64,000 bases of DNA from Lepeophtheirus salmonis (Eukaryota; Arthropoda; Copepoda; Siphonostomatoida; Caligidae): positions 10,715,907 through 10,779,906 of the forward strand of contig NC_092584.1 of assembly GCF_016086655.4 (NCBI RefSeq), read 5' to 3'. Positions 35,797 to 49,271 of the stretch are shown here, in pieces; position 1 is the first letter of the stretch, and each line of letters begins with the position of its first letter. Position numbers and translations under genes: made by a program. The notes below the pieces were generated by a model. The model worked only from the letters and a program-made list of their open reading frames with translations. It ran no database searches and was not told where the DNA came from.

Positions 35797-36260
35797 TTTC
35801 TTCTTTTTCTCATTTAGCAATTATAGTTTTTACATAAAGGCCAACGAGTATATTTTTCAAGATCGATGTTTGAACCAGTTTAAATATTAAATGTATAAGT
35901 GTATGTAATTAATGTAATTTAACATTTATTTTTGCTAACGATGCTCAAGAAGATCTAAATAATAATCTAATATATACTCTTTTAGATAAAAAGTACTTTT
36001 AGCATAAATATCTCTATTAATAAAACAAAGTTGAACTTCTTGGTTTTTATAATAATATCAACTCTTGCTTCTTTCAATCTAGAAGGATGTTCCATTAAGG
36101 AAATTAAGCATTTCATAGTAGGAACATGATATAGAATTTAAGTAATCAGTAAGTTGATACTATTTGACTGAATAGAGTAAAATATTTCTTCTTTTACAAG
36201 AAAATATTGCTCATTGTTGTGAAAAAGTGTTAAACAAAAATTGATTCAACTTATGAGCCA

Positions 36261-36318
36261 TCTAGAGGTTAAAGTGTAATCTGTATTTATCTAGAGGTTA
36301 AAGTATAATCTGTATTTA
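36261..36318. repeat. Tandem repeat, 29 bp, two units
   Basis: TCTAGAGGTTAAAGT(G/A)TAAT followed by CTGTATTTA occurs twice back to back, with one difference. A very recent duplication. Confidence 0.92.
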
Positions 36319-37448
36319 GGTATATCTGCCTTATTTATAATTTTTTAGGCATATTGTATATTAGATCTTAGTTAATCTTGGGTAATAAGACCCAGTGCCC
36401 ATCTATTATTGAGAGGAACAACTTAAACTAAAGTTGAGAAGCAACAATAACAATTTTTTTTTCATTAAGCTTTATATATGTAAATACTAAGCCATTATGT
36501 TTATTTAATTTTTAAAGTGTAAATCCAATAATTAAATAACAAATATGTCTTAAAAATCATATATCTTTTCTTAAATCTAAATGCTATTAAAAGTGGTAAT
36601 AAATAAATTTATTTACCGGCCCTTATCAAGGTCGCATGGGTCTTTTAAGGTTTAAAAAAATATATAACGTTCTCATTAGAATAATAAATGAGTGACCCTA
36701 TTTCCCAAAAATCTTTGTAACCCTGAAAAATTATCACCTCTAAAGGTTTCATAAGCAATTCAATTAAAATTATTGTAGGTTTCAATTAATTATATGAGTA
36801 GAAAATAAGGAGCGGTGAGGGGGAAGAAGTGCCTCATCGATAGGGATGTGAAAATTGTCGAAATGGTCAGGTGTTCATGAGTTCTTTTTGCCCCACACTT
36901 ATTATATAGTGCTTAAATACCTTATAAAAGTTAGAATATTAGTAATCCACTCGTCGTCTTTTGGGTGGCATCGTAGAGAAGTTAAATAAAAAAGGTAAAA
37001 GGATAAAGATAGATTGTGATCTATATTCTAGGATTTTCGAAGACACATATTTAAAGAAAGATAAAAACGGGATGTAGATCCTATAAATATAAACACATGA
37101 CAGTTATTACATCTATCATTCGTGGTTAAGCAATTTATTTCTTAAGACTTTGCATATCATTATCTTCAAAACTCAACAATTCTCTCACTATAAATAAAGA
37201 AATTATGTGTACTCCAATTATTTCTTGTTTAGGAAAGAGGAATAATTTCCCTGCATACAAAATTTAATTTATAAAGATATTTTCCCTTCTCCCAAACTAG
37301 GCGGCACATTTTAAATCCGCAAATTACTTTATTATGAAAAGAGGATTCTTTGATATTACAAAATTACAATATCCATACGAGTATACAGCCCCGATATGAA
37401 TACAATCCTTCTGTTCAATATAACAGGAGGTAGTGTTGTGTCATTCTT

Positions 37449-37567
37449 GACGGAAGACTGCAGATCCGTCTAGTTCACTCTTGGTTCGCTACATTTCCGT
37501 CCTTATTTAGGGACGGAACACTGCAGTTTCATCTAATTCACTCTCAGTCTGGTTTACTTTAGTCCCA
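37449..37567. repeat. Tandem repeat, about 63 bp, two units
   Basis: Units start at GACGGAAGACTGCAG (37,449) and GACGGAACACTGCAG (37,512). Both continue with TC(T/A)A(G/A)TTCACTCT and a pyrimidine-rich segment. The segment is more G+C-rich than its flanks and may belong to a larger dispersed family. Confidence 0.75.
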
Positions 37568-40500
37568 AGATTCAGAAGGACCGGCAATCTTTGAATGAAC
37601 TGTACTGGACCAAATAAATAAGGAATACTACAAGAATACCAGTATATATTTTGAATAATTTATCTTTATCAGAACAAACTTAGGCAAACCGAAAATCTTA
37701 GGGAAAGCACAGCAAGTTAATTAAATAACGTTGTTAGGATCCTTAGCTTGGGTAAATGTTAGAGATAAAAAGTAAAAAAAAAAACGAATTTTAAAAGTTA
37801 CCATAGAAGCTACTGCGACACATTATACACATTGAATCATATCTAACAACAGAATGATGAATTTATTAAAATTTTATATATCAATTAGTAAATAACTTTG
37901 TAAAGAAATCCTTTATGTAATATGCTATATTTTTATCTTTTGGTATATAATACATAAGCTGTATCATATAACTTTACACATACATACTTTCGAATAAACA
38001 TAGTTATATATATATTTTTTTGTGGATGCATTGAAAGATGAAATGGGTGACACTTTTTCTATGCAATATAATTTAGCATATTGTTTTAATTTTCATGAAG
38101 GTGATTGTTACTCCAATCTAAAATCCCTGTTTTTGTATAATACATCTATTTTTCTTGCGTATGATTCACTATTATTTCTGAATAAAGATCTACATTAATT
38201 TACTTGAATTTCCTTTCTTTAATTTGTGTTTTCCATTTATTTTTTTATCAATTACGGATTTTTTTTCATGAATTTCAAACTTTGTGCCTTTATAAATTTA
38301 TATTTCAATCATTTATTTTTTGATTCATTTTTGGATGATCCAATTCTAAATTGAAGGAAAAGGAGTCTATAGATGTAAAACAAATAACTTTGATATTTTT
38401 GTAGTGTCTCTTTAAAACGAATGATACAAAACTACAAGCAAAATTTAGAAGATTAAAAAACCTTCATTCTTTGTATAATACGGGTGTATTGTGTTAGTAA
38501 ATACAGAGTAATTCACTTGGGTTTTTACCCATTCCTAAAAACTAATACTTCCTTATTTCGATGGTCACTAAATTATGATCTGAACTAAGTTTATCTCCTC
38601 AAAAAGATGTGAGGCCTTAATGGTATTCGTCCATAGACAAGAAAACTGTTTTGAAAAAATCCATGGACATGAACTTGGTTGATAACTTCTGGATTGTAAA
38701 GTCGTATGCAAAGAATTTATTTAATCATCAACAAGTTGTTATTGTATTAAGTAGATTCGGTTCCAGCAACAAAAAGTCGCTTTTGCTTTCTATGACATAT
38801 TGTAGGACACCTCTATTCCAGAGAATAATTTCTCCCGAGTCCGTTGTCTACTGAACTCCATAAACAAAACTAACTTAAACAGTCTTTGTTCCATGGTTAT
38901 CAAAATCCAATCAAAAAAGACTAGAAACAATCAAAAAGAGACTATCTTCAAGTTTTGAAAACTGTTGTTGTTCACAGATTGTCTATAATCAGTAAGTTTA
39001 ATAGTCTTGTCGTCGATATTTCAAACGAGTTGAATAATATCATACTAGTTTTTATTAGTCTAATTATTCATTAAACTATTTACAGTTGATAATAAATTTT
39101 TACTCAACATTAGTGTAGGGTTTTGGTGTGAATATCGTAGATCTGAGACAGTTATGATTTTGTGCAGACCGAACTAATTTAGTATTTGAAAAAAGTTGGG
39201 TCTCGAATAGTATTCTGTCTAGATCGTTTTAAAAGAAAAATTGAGTGTCAAATACACTTTGGTCTAGACCGAATTGATAAATTAATGGCTGATGATGTCA
39301 TCTGTGTTTCGAAATTGTGAACTTTGACCTAGAAATACGTCCTATGAAGTTATTTGCATTTTATAAATCAAATTTTTACTACCTGCAAATCAGAATAAAT
39401 GAGAAAATCCATAGATTGAGACATAACAAATCCGTCCATGGTTTGAAAACAATTGAATATCGGTCTATGGTCTGGAAAAAATCACTTATTACCGAGCTGA
39501 ATGAATGTTTGCCCTTAGACCAACACTACTAAAAATCTTTATTATGTACATAAAATCATAATATCTACATCAAATAAGCTAATTTTTTCTTTAAATATTT
39601 AATTTTAATGAAAATTTATGTTTGTTTCGGAAAGTTCATAACTAAAACAGATATTTGTTCAATTGGAAATTAAACAAACTTCTCAACAAATATTCCTGTT
39701 TTTTTTCATTAAGACTTATAATAAAATTAAATTAACTCCAACATTTTTAAAATAAAAATACATTTTAAGGAGTATATCTAATATGAAGAATAGACTGTTT
39801 CAGAATTGTACTCACATTAAAACTTTTAATGGATTTATGCACTTTCTCATTTTTTGGGTCGATTGAGGTAATGTAGATAAATAATACTTATGAGATCCTG
39901 ATATTCACAGAGCGTTATAGATCCCGCTATTGTGAGATGTAGTAATGCTAGAATTTATTTGCTAGTAGTAAGGGGGAATTATATACTGATAATGTCATAG
40001 TAATTTTATAAGGGTAGTTTATAATAGAATTTTACCTTCCCAACACAAAAATATACTGTTTATTTTCTTCCCAGCTGTCCATTTATTCTCCTATTGAACG
40101 TTCTAAACGTTGATTGGTTCAATTAGGATTAGCTCCTTTTAAGCTGTTCAAAAATATTGGATAATAATTCTTTAGTTGGAAGAATTAGATAACTACCAAC
40201 AAATTTTTTTTTGTTTTACAATAAAGAGAGAGGATGTGATATTATTCTAAAGAAATAGTGGTTCATTTGTCTTTATCGTTTGTGTGCCATGAATGATTAT
40301 TACATTTCAGTGTTCCTGAGTTATTCATATTAATTTTATTTGCGGACGGATTTTAAAATTTTAAATGTAATTAAAGGCTTTAATTATGCTGGGTAACTAA
40401 AGGAAAAGCTGAGTAAAGAAATAACTTTAAAAAAAAAAATGGCTATGATTTCTTGTTATTAATATATAGCTTTACATGTTATTAGAAGGGCTTAATGCCG

Positions 40501-41027
40501 GAAAATGTGTTGTATTTTCTACTGTTTTTTTTTTTTTTTGCTTTTATTATTGAAAAATGTTACTTATATTTTTAAATCTGAAAAGTAAGATCAACTATCA
40601 GAGTGTTTAAAATTTTTTTTAACTGTACCAAAGATAAAGAAAAATTCATTTATTGATTACATAATTATATATTGATAGTAATTTTAAAAAAAACACACAC
40701 ACAGAAAGGCACAGTAATTGAGGCTGTATAAATTCATGGATTCCTCAACTAATGGATTATTAGACTCAATAAACATTAACGCAATCTTTTTAAAGACCAA
40801 TTTATTTATCATACTTTATATTTTTTCCTTTTCATTTAATATTCTCTTACTCCCTACAAAGTATCCATCATCAATCACATGAATGATAAATATTTTTTAG
40901 TGTATAAACAAACTCATATGATGTAAATCAATTAATAATTTTTTTTTATCAAAAAAACTATATCAATTTAACAAATATTTCAAGGATAATCATGAATTGT
41001 ATAAGAGTTTTCTTGTTTTTCTTCCAG

Positions 41028-41270
41028 ATGGAGGTTCGTTCTGCTCTTTGTATCATTTTTAAAGGATACAAAAAAATTATAATGCGATTTAAAAAAAAAT
41101 CTCTAATTTTAGGAATAAAAAGAGAAAAGCAATTGGCAGATTTACAAGTGTTTGAGAATATCTCACATGACAGAGGACAAGACATTACAATTTCCTCTAC
41201 ACATATATTAAAAACTTTTAAAGAGGACGGGCTCGATAAAAAAAAATACCAAAAGAAAATCTCAATTTGA
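41028..41270 (+). CDS. Possible terminal exon, unknown basic protein
   Basis: A strong-looking acceptor (TTTTCTTGTTTTTCTTCCAG) stands directly before ATG GAG GTT at 41,028, and the frame stays open for 80 codons to a stop at 41,268-41,270. The product is Lys-rich (FKGYKKIIMRFKKKS, KREKQLADLQVFENI, then a tail with several KK pairs) with no domain I recognise. A minus-strand frame of 109 codons covers the same DNA, so openness alone is weak evidence. No upstream exon was found. It lies next to, and opposite in orientation to, the P-type transposase remnant. Confidence 0.2.
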   Translation: MEVRSALCIIFKGYKKIIMRFKKKSLILGIKREKQLADLQVFENISHDRGQDITISSTHILKTFKEDGLDKKKYQKKISI

Positions 41271-41369
41271 AGTTTTAACCTGCCCACTCAGAAATGATTT
41301 ACAATATCTGAAGGGTAGATGAGTCCTTCTTTAGTTAGAAATTAAATAAATTTAGAATTATTGCCCAAA

Positions 41370-43060
41370 GAATATATCAGTTAGCTCGTTAAAAATTGAC
41401 TCCGGGTTAATTTTGAATTAGAGGTAATTAAAAAGTAGTGATGTACTGTTATGGCATACCATTTTTTGGGTAAGGATCGTGAATTATATCCGGCAATAAA
41501 AAAAATAGAGTGGTATTGAAGATCATTCAGCAATATTTTTATATTTGGGATGATTTTAGTCATAATGTCTGCATAACCAAAATTATCATTCACATCTTTC
41601 ACATTCGGATAATAGAGGTTTAATTTCCTGAATATTTAAGTTATTTAATTTTACCATAGACCTTAGACGAGTTTTTTTTTCAGCTTCAAGAAATTATTTG
41701 GTCGAAATAAAAAGTGTCATCCTCCTAAAGAACACTATCATTAAAAGCGTTTCTCTTTTTTGTCATAGTTTGTCTTACTAAGTAAAACATATTTGATTGA
41801 TTTAAAGAAAAATAAATGTTTAGATAATTCTGTTAGATCATTTACTTCCTTTCTCAGGGCAAAAATGTTTCTCTGCTCAGGCCCTTAGTTTTATCAGTTT
41901 CCCATTTTATTACCCAATACTTGATCTTTTCTAAAAACTCCACCAATGACATATCTCCAAGTGTAACAGCGTTTCTTTGTTCGTCTCAAAATTGCTTGTC
42001 AAATCCTATAGTTTTAACATTTACAATATTCCAAAAAATCCTTATTAATTTAAGTAACTCGGCTGTTTCTTTCCAATCTTGGGGTTGGCTTGAAAAATCA
42101 ATAGACCCCTGGATAGCTGTATCATAAAATAATGCATCTGCTGATATTATATTTGCCCTCTCTACGGGGGCAGGGAATAAAACTTTGGAGCAAAGTTTGT
42201 CGGCATTTTGACTAATCTTTTGCACTCAAGCTTGAAAGTGATTTGATATGAATTAATTGAGAGGATATTGGCGAATCATCAAAATGGGACCATACACATT
42301 TATACTTCTTTAAAAGAATGTGTTATATGTTTTTAAGCAATAGAACTATATTAAATATTTTTTTTTAGAAGAAAGTTTGACAGTTTTTTTAATATATTCT
42401 TCAAATGACTCGCCACACAGTTCATAAGAAAAAAAAATTAATATCAGCAGTGTAGCCATCTAAAGTGGTTGCTTCCATGTTAAACCTAATCGTGTTAGTA
42501 GATCGAAAACTTTAACATACCATATTTTAATTATCCTAGATGATTTACTCAACATCAATTTCATGGCAACTGCATCATGATATTGACCAGCCATTGAATT
42601 TACCATAAGCCAGAGGATAGTTTTAGTTACTTTATTTCCATTGAATCCATTTTAATTAATTATTTCTCCTCATTTTGAAAATTTAAACATATTTGTGAGC
42701 AAAGAGATATCTTACTCTTCATTTATGTCGCCTTTCAAACTTACCATCATATACTTTTCATTTTGTTTTCAACTTACGGGGAATTAGATCATTTTCCCAT
42801 CCGTACAAATAGTTCAAGCAAAGCAAATGTTGGTTATTACTCACTTATAACATTTTTTTTAATATAAGTAAACTCTTCCTCTTCATCAAGCCAATTAACT
42901 TTTACATCTGTGTGTATACAATTTTTATTTATTTTCAAATTAAGATTAGATATTGATTCTATATATTCTTGGTTGATGAACTCGGTACATCTTGCTTCTA
43001 GTCTTGCATTTGAATTTTTCTTTCTATTTTCAGCTGTACATAAAGTAGCTGTCTAGGAAC
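41370..43060 (-). pseudogene. P-superfamily (THAP9-like) transposase remnant
   Basis: Read on the minus strand from about 43,060 down, several family segments appear in the expected order. First is a charged stretch with NARLEARCTEFINQEYIE. Next, in one frame, NKVTKTILWLMVNSMAGQYH and AVAMKLMLSKSSRI then KVFDLLTRLGLTW, which fits the P-type RNase H-like fold (T..i..lmv..l.G.w..pv, then the segment before the first catalytic Asp). Then ADALFYDTAIQGSIDF and DWKETAELLKLIRIFWNIVN, the characteristic segment leading to f.Wd.~N. A region with DLTELSKH follows, and finally SIFFIAGYNSRSL, the (Y/F).aGYv.r.l motif near the C-terminus. Stops and frameshifts separate the pieces. The THAP zinc-finger start, the last catalytic residue and terminal repeats were not found. 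The element is dead but the assignment rests on several independent motifs. Confidence 0.75.
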
Positions 43061-43616
43061 TTTTAATGACCCCCTTTGAAACTATGGTATAGTTGTTTTC
43101 TTTGAAATTCTTCTTTTTTTATCTGCCATTACTCTATTACTACTCTGTTTCAAAGTCAGATGATAAAAAGTTAATAGAGAATACTTTCCTCTTGAACCAT
43201 TAGCGCCGAGAGATTTAATTTTGTTTTAAGTTAGCTCATTTTTTTACTGCTTCTTTATAGCCAACCTAAAATGCTATACACAAAATTTTATTAATTTTGA
43301 CCCACGGATTATGGAAATATCGAGGGTCTTTTATAACATCTCATCGGCTCTATAGTCATGTAAATAAGTTAAAATATTTCAAAAGGAAGAATATATACAT
43401 GAACTAAATATATTTACAAATATGTATTTTCTGACAAGATACATCAACAAATATAAAATACTATTATTGGTATTAAATTGTGCATATCAATTTGTTTGTT
43501 GAACAAGTAGTTGACACAATTCGTCACTTAAAAAAGTTCAAAATATTCTACAGGCTCAGTCCATAATTTACTTTCTTCAGACGTTTCTTAGGGATAACAT
43601 GTAATTATATGGGAGC

Positions 43617-43850
43617 TTCTGGAAGCTTCCGGCGACCATTCAAGACGTTTTTCCCTATATGGGATGAGAATATTCTCTTCAAATTAATTAATGTTTTTTG
43701 GTACCAACATTTTCTCTTGTATTTAGAAGCTTCGAACATAATTTAGTAGGATAAATGATTCTTGAAATTTTTTGGAATTAGTTTTACCTATTTAATGAAC
43801 ATGAAACCAACTGTCCACACAGCCTAGGAATGCAAGAAAAGCTTCTCGAA
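43617..43850. promoter_or_regulatory. Cluster of heat-shock-element-like boxes
   Basis: TTCtgGAAgcTTC at 43,617-43,629 is a perfect three-box heat-shock element pattern (alternating TTC and GAA at 5-base pitch). GAAgcTTC follows at 43,726-43,733 and AAAgcTTCtcGAA at 43,838-43,850. No heat-shock gene or promoter is visible nearby, so a regulatory role is speculative; copepod or insect transposons sometimes carry such boxes. Confidence 0.25.
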
Positions 43851-45019
43851 TCACCCTTTCCGAAATGATACTTCAATTTACATCAAGGTTATAAAGTCCT
43901 TCATATGTATAAGACTTTACAAAAAATGTCAAAATTATTAATTTTCAATAATATCATACCATTTATCATATTTCTATAAACTATCTGACATTGCTAACAG
44001 AAAAAAATCACTGTAGACTTTGTCCTTCAAGCTGAATGAGAGGGTCTCATTATTTTATAAAGGGAATTAAATTTTGGAGATTATGGTAGATGAAGGTATA
44101 TTGAACATTGCAGAAAGTGTTTTTTAAGGTCTTGATAATTTGATAGGTGAATGTTTTCATAAGAGTATATACTAATACTTTAGGCAAGTCCACTTTTTCC
44201 TAGTTCTCATGTATTTGATTCCATATGCTTCTGAGTCATAGATAAATCTATGAAAACATTCGATTCATGACTCGAGTACTACAGCTCCGCTATAGCCTCA
44301 AATGCAAAAATAGGCAACAGTATTCTGTCTATTTAGATAGTAAAAACTAAAAAGGCATTTCTTAATAATCTCTTTTTAATAAAGTCAATGCGAGAAAAGC
44401 TTGCTCTTTGTATCATGTAAACGATGCAGACGAGAGCAATTCCTGAAACTCATATTCAAAATAATGTGACTATTGAAGGATCCTATAACAAATAACTTCA
44501 TTTTATATATCACCCACAATGACACATAATTTATTTAGTAGATATATCCTGTTTGTACAAAGAAATACTTAGAAGGCTCTTGAAGGGGAATGTTTAGAGG
44601 TTCCATCTGTTAGAAGTATTTCAGCAACATTTCAGAGAATTGAAAAGTAATACTGCGTCAAGGAAGACATTATCAATCACTCAATTTAATCCTCTTGATC
44701 TTCTAACTTATTCATAAACATGATTCGTACCGATAGTTTTTTGAAGGAACTGAATGTAAACAAAGTGTTTTAACAGTCTCTCTAAGAAAACTTCTGCGGT
44801 AGATAACCTTCCAAGTGTTTATAAATTCATTGTTAATTATATAAAATTACTTCGCAGGAGGGATACCTAGGTTTGTAAATTCAAAGTGTTTTTACTGTTC
44901 TATTTTTTGTTGGTGTTAAGTTGAACACTATTTTCTTTTCTTTTCTAAAGTTTTTACGAATATTAATTCATTCTTGAGGTGATAAGATCTAAGTATAAAG
45001 TGTAACTACCGAGTATGGG

Positions 45020-45115
45020 TGCTCATGAATGACAAAGAGTATCGCCAAGGATTTGTTGCAGAGTCATAAGTGTAAGTCCCTGCTCTACTCAGAGTGTAAT
45101 TAATAATCGAAAATA
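45020..45115. repeat. Dispersed repeat S, copy 2 (weak)
   Basis: Shares AAGGATTTGTT, AGAGT.ATAA, T.TAAGT and then GAGT with the copies at 24,480 and 52,382 in the same order. The minus-strand 66-codon frame over this region is therefore probably not a gene. Confidence 0.45.
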
Positions 45116-47841
45116 AAGTAATTCCTGCCCATGTCCTCACTCGATACAGAGTCGAATTTAAAATCATATAACGTAATGACTGCCAGGTTGATGATCTTCC
45201 AAACATAATTTAAAAAAATTTCATAAGAAAAATTTACAACCCTTGACATACCTTAAGAAATCATATACTTATCAATCAAAATATATATAATGAGGGTTTT
45301 CTATTCTCTGCAGTGATAAGAAACTATTTATCTACTAAGGTTTTGTAAGGAACTCCAGAATCTTATAGCTACTAAAAAATACCCGCGCATTAGTGCTAAT
45401 AAACCAATGAATAATTTGCGGCAATAATACATGAAAAGTATTTTAATAATATATAAATAAGCAAAAATATTTTTATTGCATATATTTAAATAAATGGATG
45501 CAGTGGGCAACAGTGAAGCACCTTCAGTTTTTCTGTTTTTATTCCTTTCTATTTTATCAACTTGACTCAAATCAACACAACACTAATTGGAATTGCTAGC
45601 AGCAGATGAGTAAATGAATAATTTATTCAAATTAAAGTGAGATTGAAGATAACTATTCATGGCAGTTGTTTCCGACAGAAAAATAAATGCATAAAAGTAC
45701 TGAATGCACAAAAACTCTATCTAGTGCAATCAAATATTAATTTAGTTTGGATTTTATGTTTTAATCCATTGTGCGTGAAAGTCATAAAAAAGATGTATAA
45801 ACGGTTATGTGGCAACTTTTGGGAGATTTAGTGTACAAGTTGCAACTTTTATAAGCAAATTGTACAAGTTGAAACCGAAAAATGTGATGAAAAATATTAA
45901 ATGAAGGATTAATAGTACTTGGGATTAGGATCATACAATAAGTAAATGTTTCATGAATGTTGATATACTCATTCTGTCATTTTTGAATATTGTAATATAA
46001 TTGAATGAAATGTAAGTAACTTTTGGCGCATTATAAAGTTATAATGCGCACAGTTATTGTATTTAGAAATACATTACATCCGTCTTAAATATATATATAT
46101 TAAAATGAAATGATAGTATCAACAAAAAGTCGGTAATTAGAATTAACAATGCTGTAATAAAGACATGTATCTTAATTTGCATATACTGCTTGCAACTTGT
46201 ATAGACATCGAAACATCCCCCAAAAGTCGGATATAAGAGATAAATCAACAATCTTCCTCCATGCACACAAAGTTCTTCAGGTCATTGAAAGGAAAGTAAA
46301 AATTTGAAAAGAGATATAGTTACTAAACATCTATATTTTTCTTGTTGCACACTCTTAATTATTATGTGCAGATTAATTACTCATAAATGATTTGCCAAAT
46401 TTATTTCTAGTTCGCAATCTGAAAAGTCTTATTTATTTTCCAAAGCTCTTATCATTATTGTTGAAGAAAGAATATTTATATGTTTATGAAGTAAATACTT
46501 GTGCGTCTGCAATTGAAAGATGAAGAGTCATACGTGGAATCTTGGGGTAGTTAAAAGCTGAAAATAGCAGAGGGCTTATGTCCTGCAGCCAATTCGAGGA
46601 TGGCGTCTCTCCTTTTGTTCCATGATGACTATTGTTTATTGTCAAAACAATTGTGGTGGAATGTCATAGAATATAAACTTGTTCACGCAACCTTTTCATA
46701 TTAGTATGATTTAACCCCGAATATCATATTATGGATCTGGATGAAGTTTAAAGTAGTTCTAATTTATCGTGGACACCCTTTATGTATACATTGAATTTAA
46801 GTCCTACATTTGTAAATCTTAATGTAAAATTAAGGGTCCTATGTAATATCCTTTTTGAGTTCATAATTGTAGTTATGTTACAACAGTCAGCTCCAGACAA
46901 CAAATGAAAGGAAAACACAGTGTATATTTGGTGTTTTTTTTTCAAAAAACTTGTCGTAATAATGAACTTTATGCTTTTTGGGAACTTAAATGGTATCTAA
47001 GCAAATAGGCAACAAACATATCAATGGGAAAAATAGAATATTAATGATAAACTTTATTCTGTTTCAATTGTGTAAATTCACTTTGTTCAACTTTGACTCG
47101 CATCATTGCTAGGGATGGGATTTTTGTAGATTAAAATAATAGTTTTATTCTTCTCGTGCTCTAGAAGGGTCAATTTCCAGTTTTTTTTTATCCAAGGTGT
47201 GTTAATAAGTAAATATAACATACTTACTTTTTTTCACAATAATTCTAACCATTTTTTCTCAGTTTTATTAAAAGTCATTTTAGTCATACTCTGCTTTCAA
47301 GAAATATAAGGAAGAAAAAAATAATGTTTTTCCTACAAAATCATCTTAAAATTGAGTTTCTTAAAGAGATTCATCCTGTTTGAATTACCATGACTATAAA
47401 TATAAATAATAAAAGTTGAAAGGACATAAAACTATTACAAATGTCTACTCGAAGTGATTTAAAAGACAATGAAGAAATAAACGCATTTTAAGCAAAAAAT
47501 CTTTCAGTAAAGTCCAACAAAGTCTAATTAAAACCCCTATAGTAAGATAATGAATTCAAAATTACATATGAGTTAGACTATAGCGTAGTGACAAAGTTTT
47601 GGAATTTTGAAACGCAGAATAATTTGTATTTTATTAATCTAAATAAGAAAATAACTTTCAATTCTCCTATTAAAGATCATACTTTGATACATTTTGATTT
47701 TAAAATTCTTAAAATATCGGAAAAATGATGATGTTTTTTTGAGGGTGTTTTTGTAAGATTATCGAGATAGAGGATTTGTATTCATTAAGTATTTTACCAA
47801 AATATTCCGGGGACAAGAATTTAATTATAATTTTTTACCTT

Positions 47842-48020
47842 GATGTTCATCTATATCGTACTTTCATGTCGAAATATGGTGCTAAATCGTAGTTATACCC
47901 TCAGAACTTGATTTGAAAAAAAAGAAGCTTTATAGGCCAAACCTTAAAGTTTGAAAGTTTTAATCGTCATTTTTGTGGTCTATGTCTTAAATAACATTAA
48001 CAAATGCCGGTTTCAGATTG
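47842..48020. repeat. Dispersed repeat R, copy 1
   Basis: A 180-base unit with two further copies at 60,666 and 62,861, all in the same orientation. Shared landmarks in order: TTCATCTAT, TTTCATGTCGAAATAT, TAGTTATA, AACTTGATTT, GTTTGAAAGTTTTAATCGTC followed by ATTTTTGT, then TTTAAATAAC or similar, and GGTTTCAG. No long open frame, no visible terminal repeats. Unknown family. Confidence 0.72.
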
Positions 48021-49263
48021 CTAACCAAAACGCTGTTTCATGTCGTTATTTGTATAACTTTTGATACTACGAATTTCTTATCTACTTGCTTGGAGTTTGA
48101 ATGTTATCATAGTAGAAAATTCATATACTGACCATGCCAAGCGCCTGTCTCACCATATTTAATTGCTATATATAAATATATATACTTTTTTGAAATTGCA
48201 TTACTCTTTTCATGTTTTGAATTAAGTTTATTTCAATTCAAAGCTTGACATTGTAAGCCATTTTTTTGATAAATAATACCTATTTAATTTTATTAAGATC
48301 TTATCCCTAATTCCTGAAGTTACAATTCATAGATTGTAATAGGCATAAAATTGGTAATTTGACTACATCATTAATTTTTTTACACTAAGGGGAAAAGTGT
48401 ATCCATTTTTTGGAATTTATCATCAAACTGTAATTCCTGTACAACATTGTATATTCATGAAATATACAATTAGTCGTTGTTTTATCAGTTTTGCGTTCGG
48501 GAGAAAAATAGCCGATATTAGGGCTTCTTTGTAAATTTTTAATGTGGAGTATTCTTAATTTTCCTTAAAAAAGATATATTTGCCCATTATATCAAACAAA
48601 ATTATATTTGTTGTGTTCATTCAGCCACATTAAAAAAAAACACATTCAAAGATGCTACAGTGTTAAATTGATCATAAAATTTTGTACTGTTAAGATTTTA
48701 AATTGCTAATGTTCAAATTGAAAAATAAGTATCATAGGTTTTTTATTTGGCGTTAATGAAGTTTAGAAGTATATATCATAATAATATTGTTGACATTTTG
48801 TGTCAAAAAAACGGGATTTGAGTAGTAAAAATGTATAAACAAATCAAAATATTTGAAAAGAACAGAATTAGAGCAATGTTGTTTTAAATACTGTTCTAAT
48901 CTATAATGAGTCTTGTATCTCGACTTAACTTGATAATTTTTGAGGAAAGCCCATAAAAAATATTTTTTTCTAAAACTTTAGAATCAAAACCAGCCAATGA
49001 AGGATCTTTTTTTCGGAGGATAAATAATTGATTATATTGAGAGAAATTTTGACCAATATTGTAGGCCAGACAGCGACCTCTGACCTAAATTTAATTATTT
49101 TCCAATCGTAGACAGATTTTTCTCCATTATCCATATTTTATGAATATGGTTTATGCAAGAAAGCTCGCCTTTGGAATATTGACTTTGGGTAAATATTGCC
49201 AGGGGAAAAAATAGCCTTCTTTAATTTAATGTAAAATATATATTTTCAGTTATATACTGTTTA
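48021..49263. other. A+T-rich stretch, no gene seen
   Basis: No feature that I can support. Confidence 0.4.
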
Positions 49264-49271
49264 TATTTCAT

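Larger units (their letters stand above)
35800..41020. other. A+T-rich stretch with small repeats, no gene seen
   Basis: Two short tandem repeats are listed separately. Frames at 38,651-38,854 and 39,317-39,532 have no recognised domain. Near 39,160-39,275 the words CAGACCGAA, CTAGATCG and CTAGACCGAA recur at roughly 55-60 base spacing, perhaps a very degenerate tandem repeat. Confidence 0.4.
43061..47841. other. A+T-rich stretch, no gene seen
   Basis: Frames at 45,006-45,206, 45,328-45,570 and 46,063-46,266 (minus) show no domain; the last is membrane-like by composition. Repeat S copy 2 and a group of GAA/TTC boxes are listed separately. Confidence 0.4.

Noticed and set aside
40958..41287. 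109-codon minus frame opposite the possible exon at 41,028
   Set aside because: No domain, Phe/Ile/Lys-rich composition, and no splice or start context; kept only as a caution against the plus frame.
45006..45206. 66-codon minus frame as a gene
   Set aside because: Lies across repeat S copy 2 and shows no domain.
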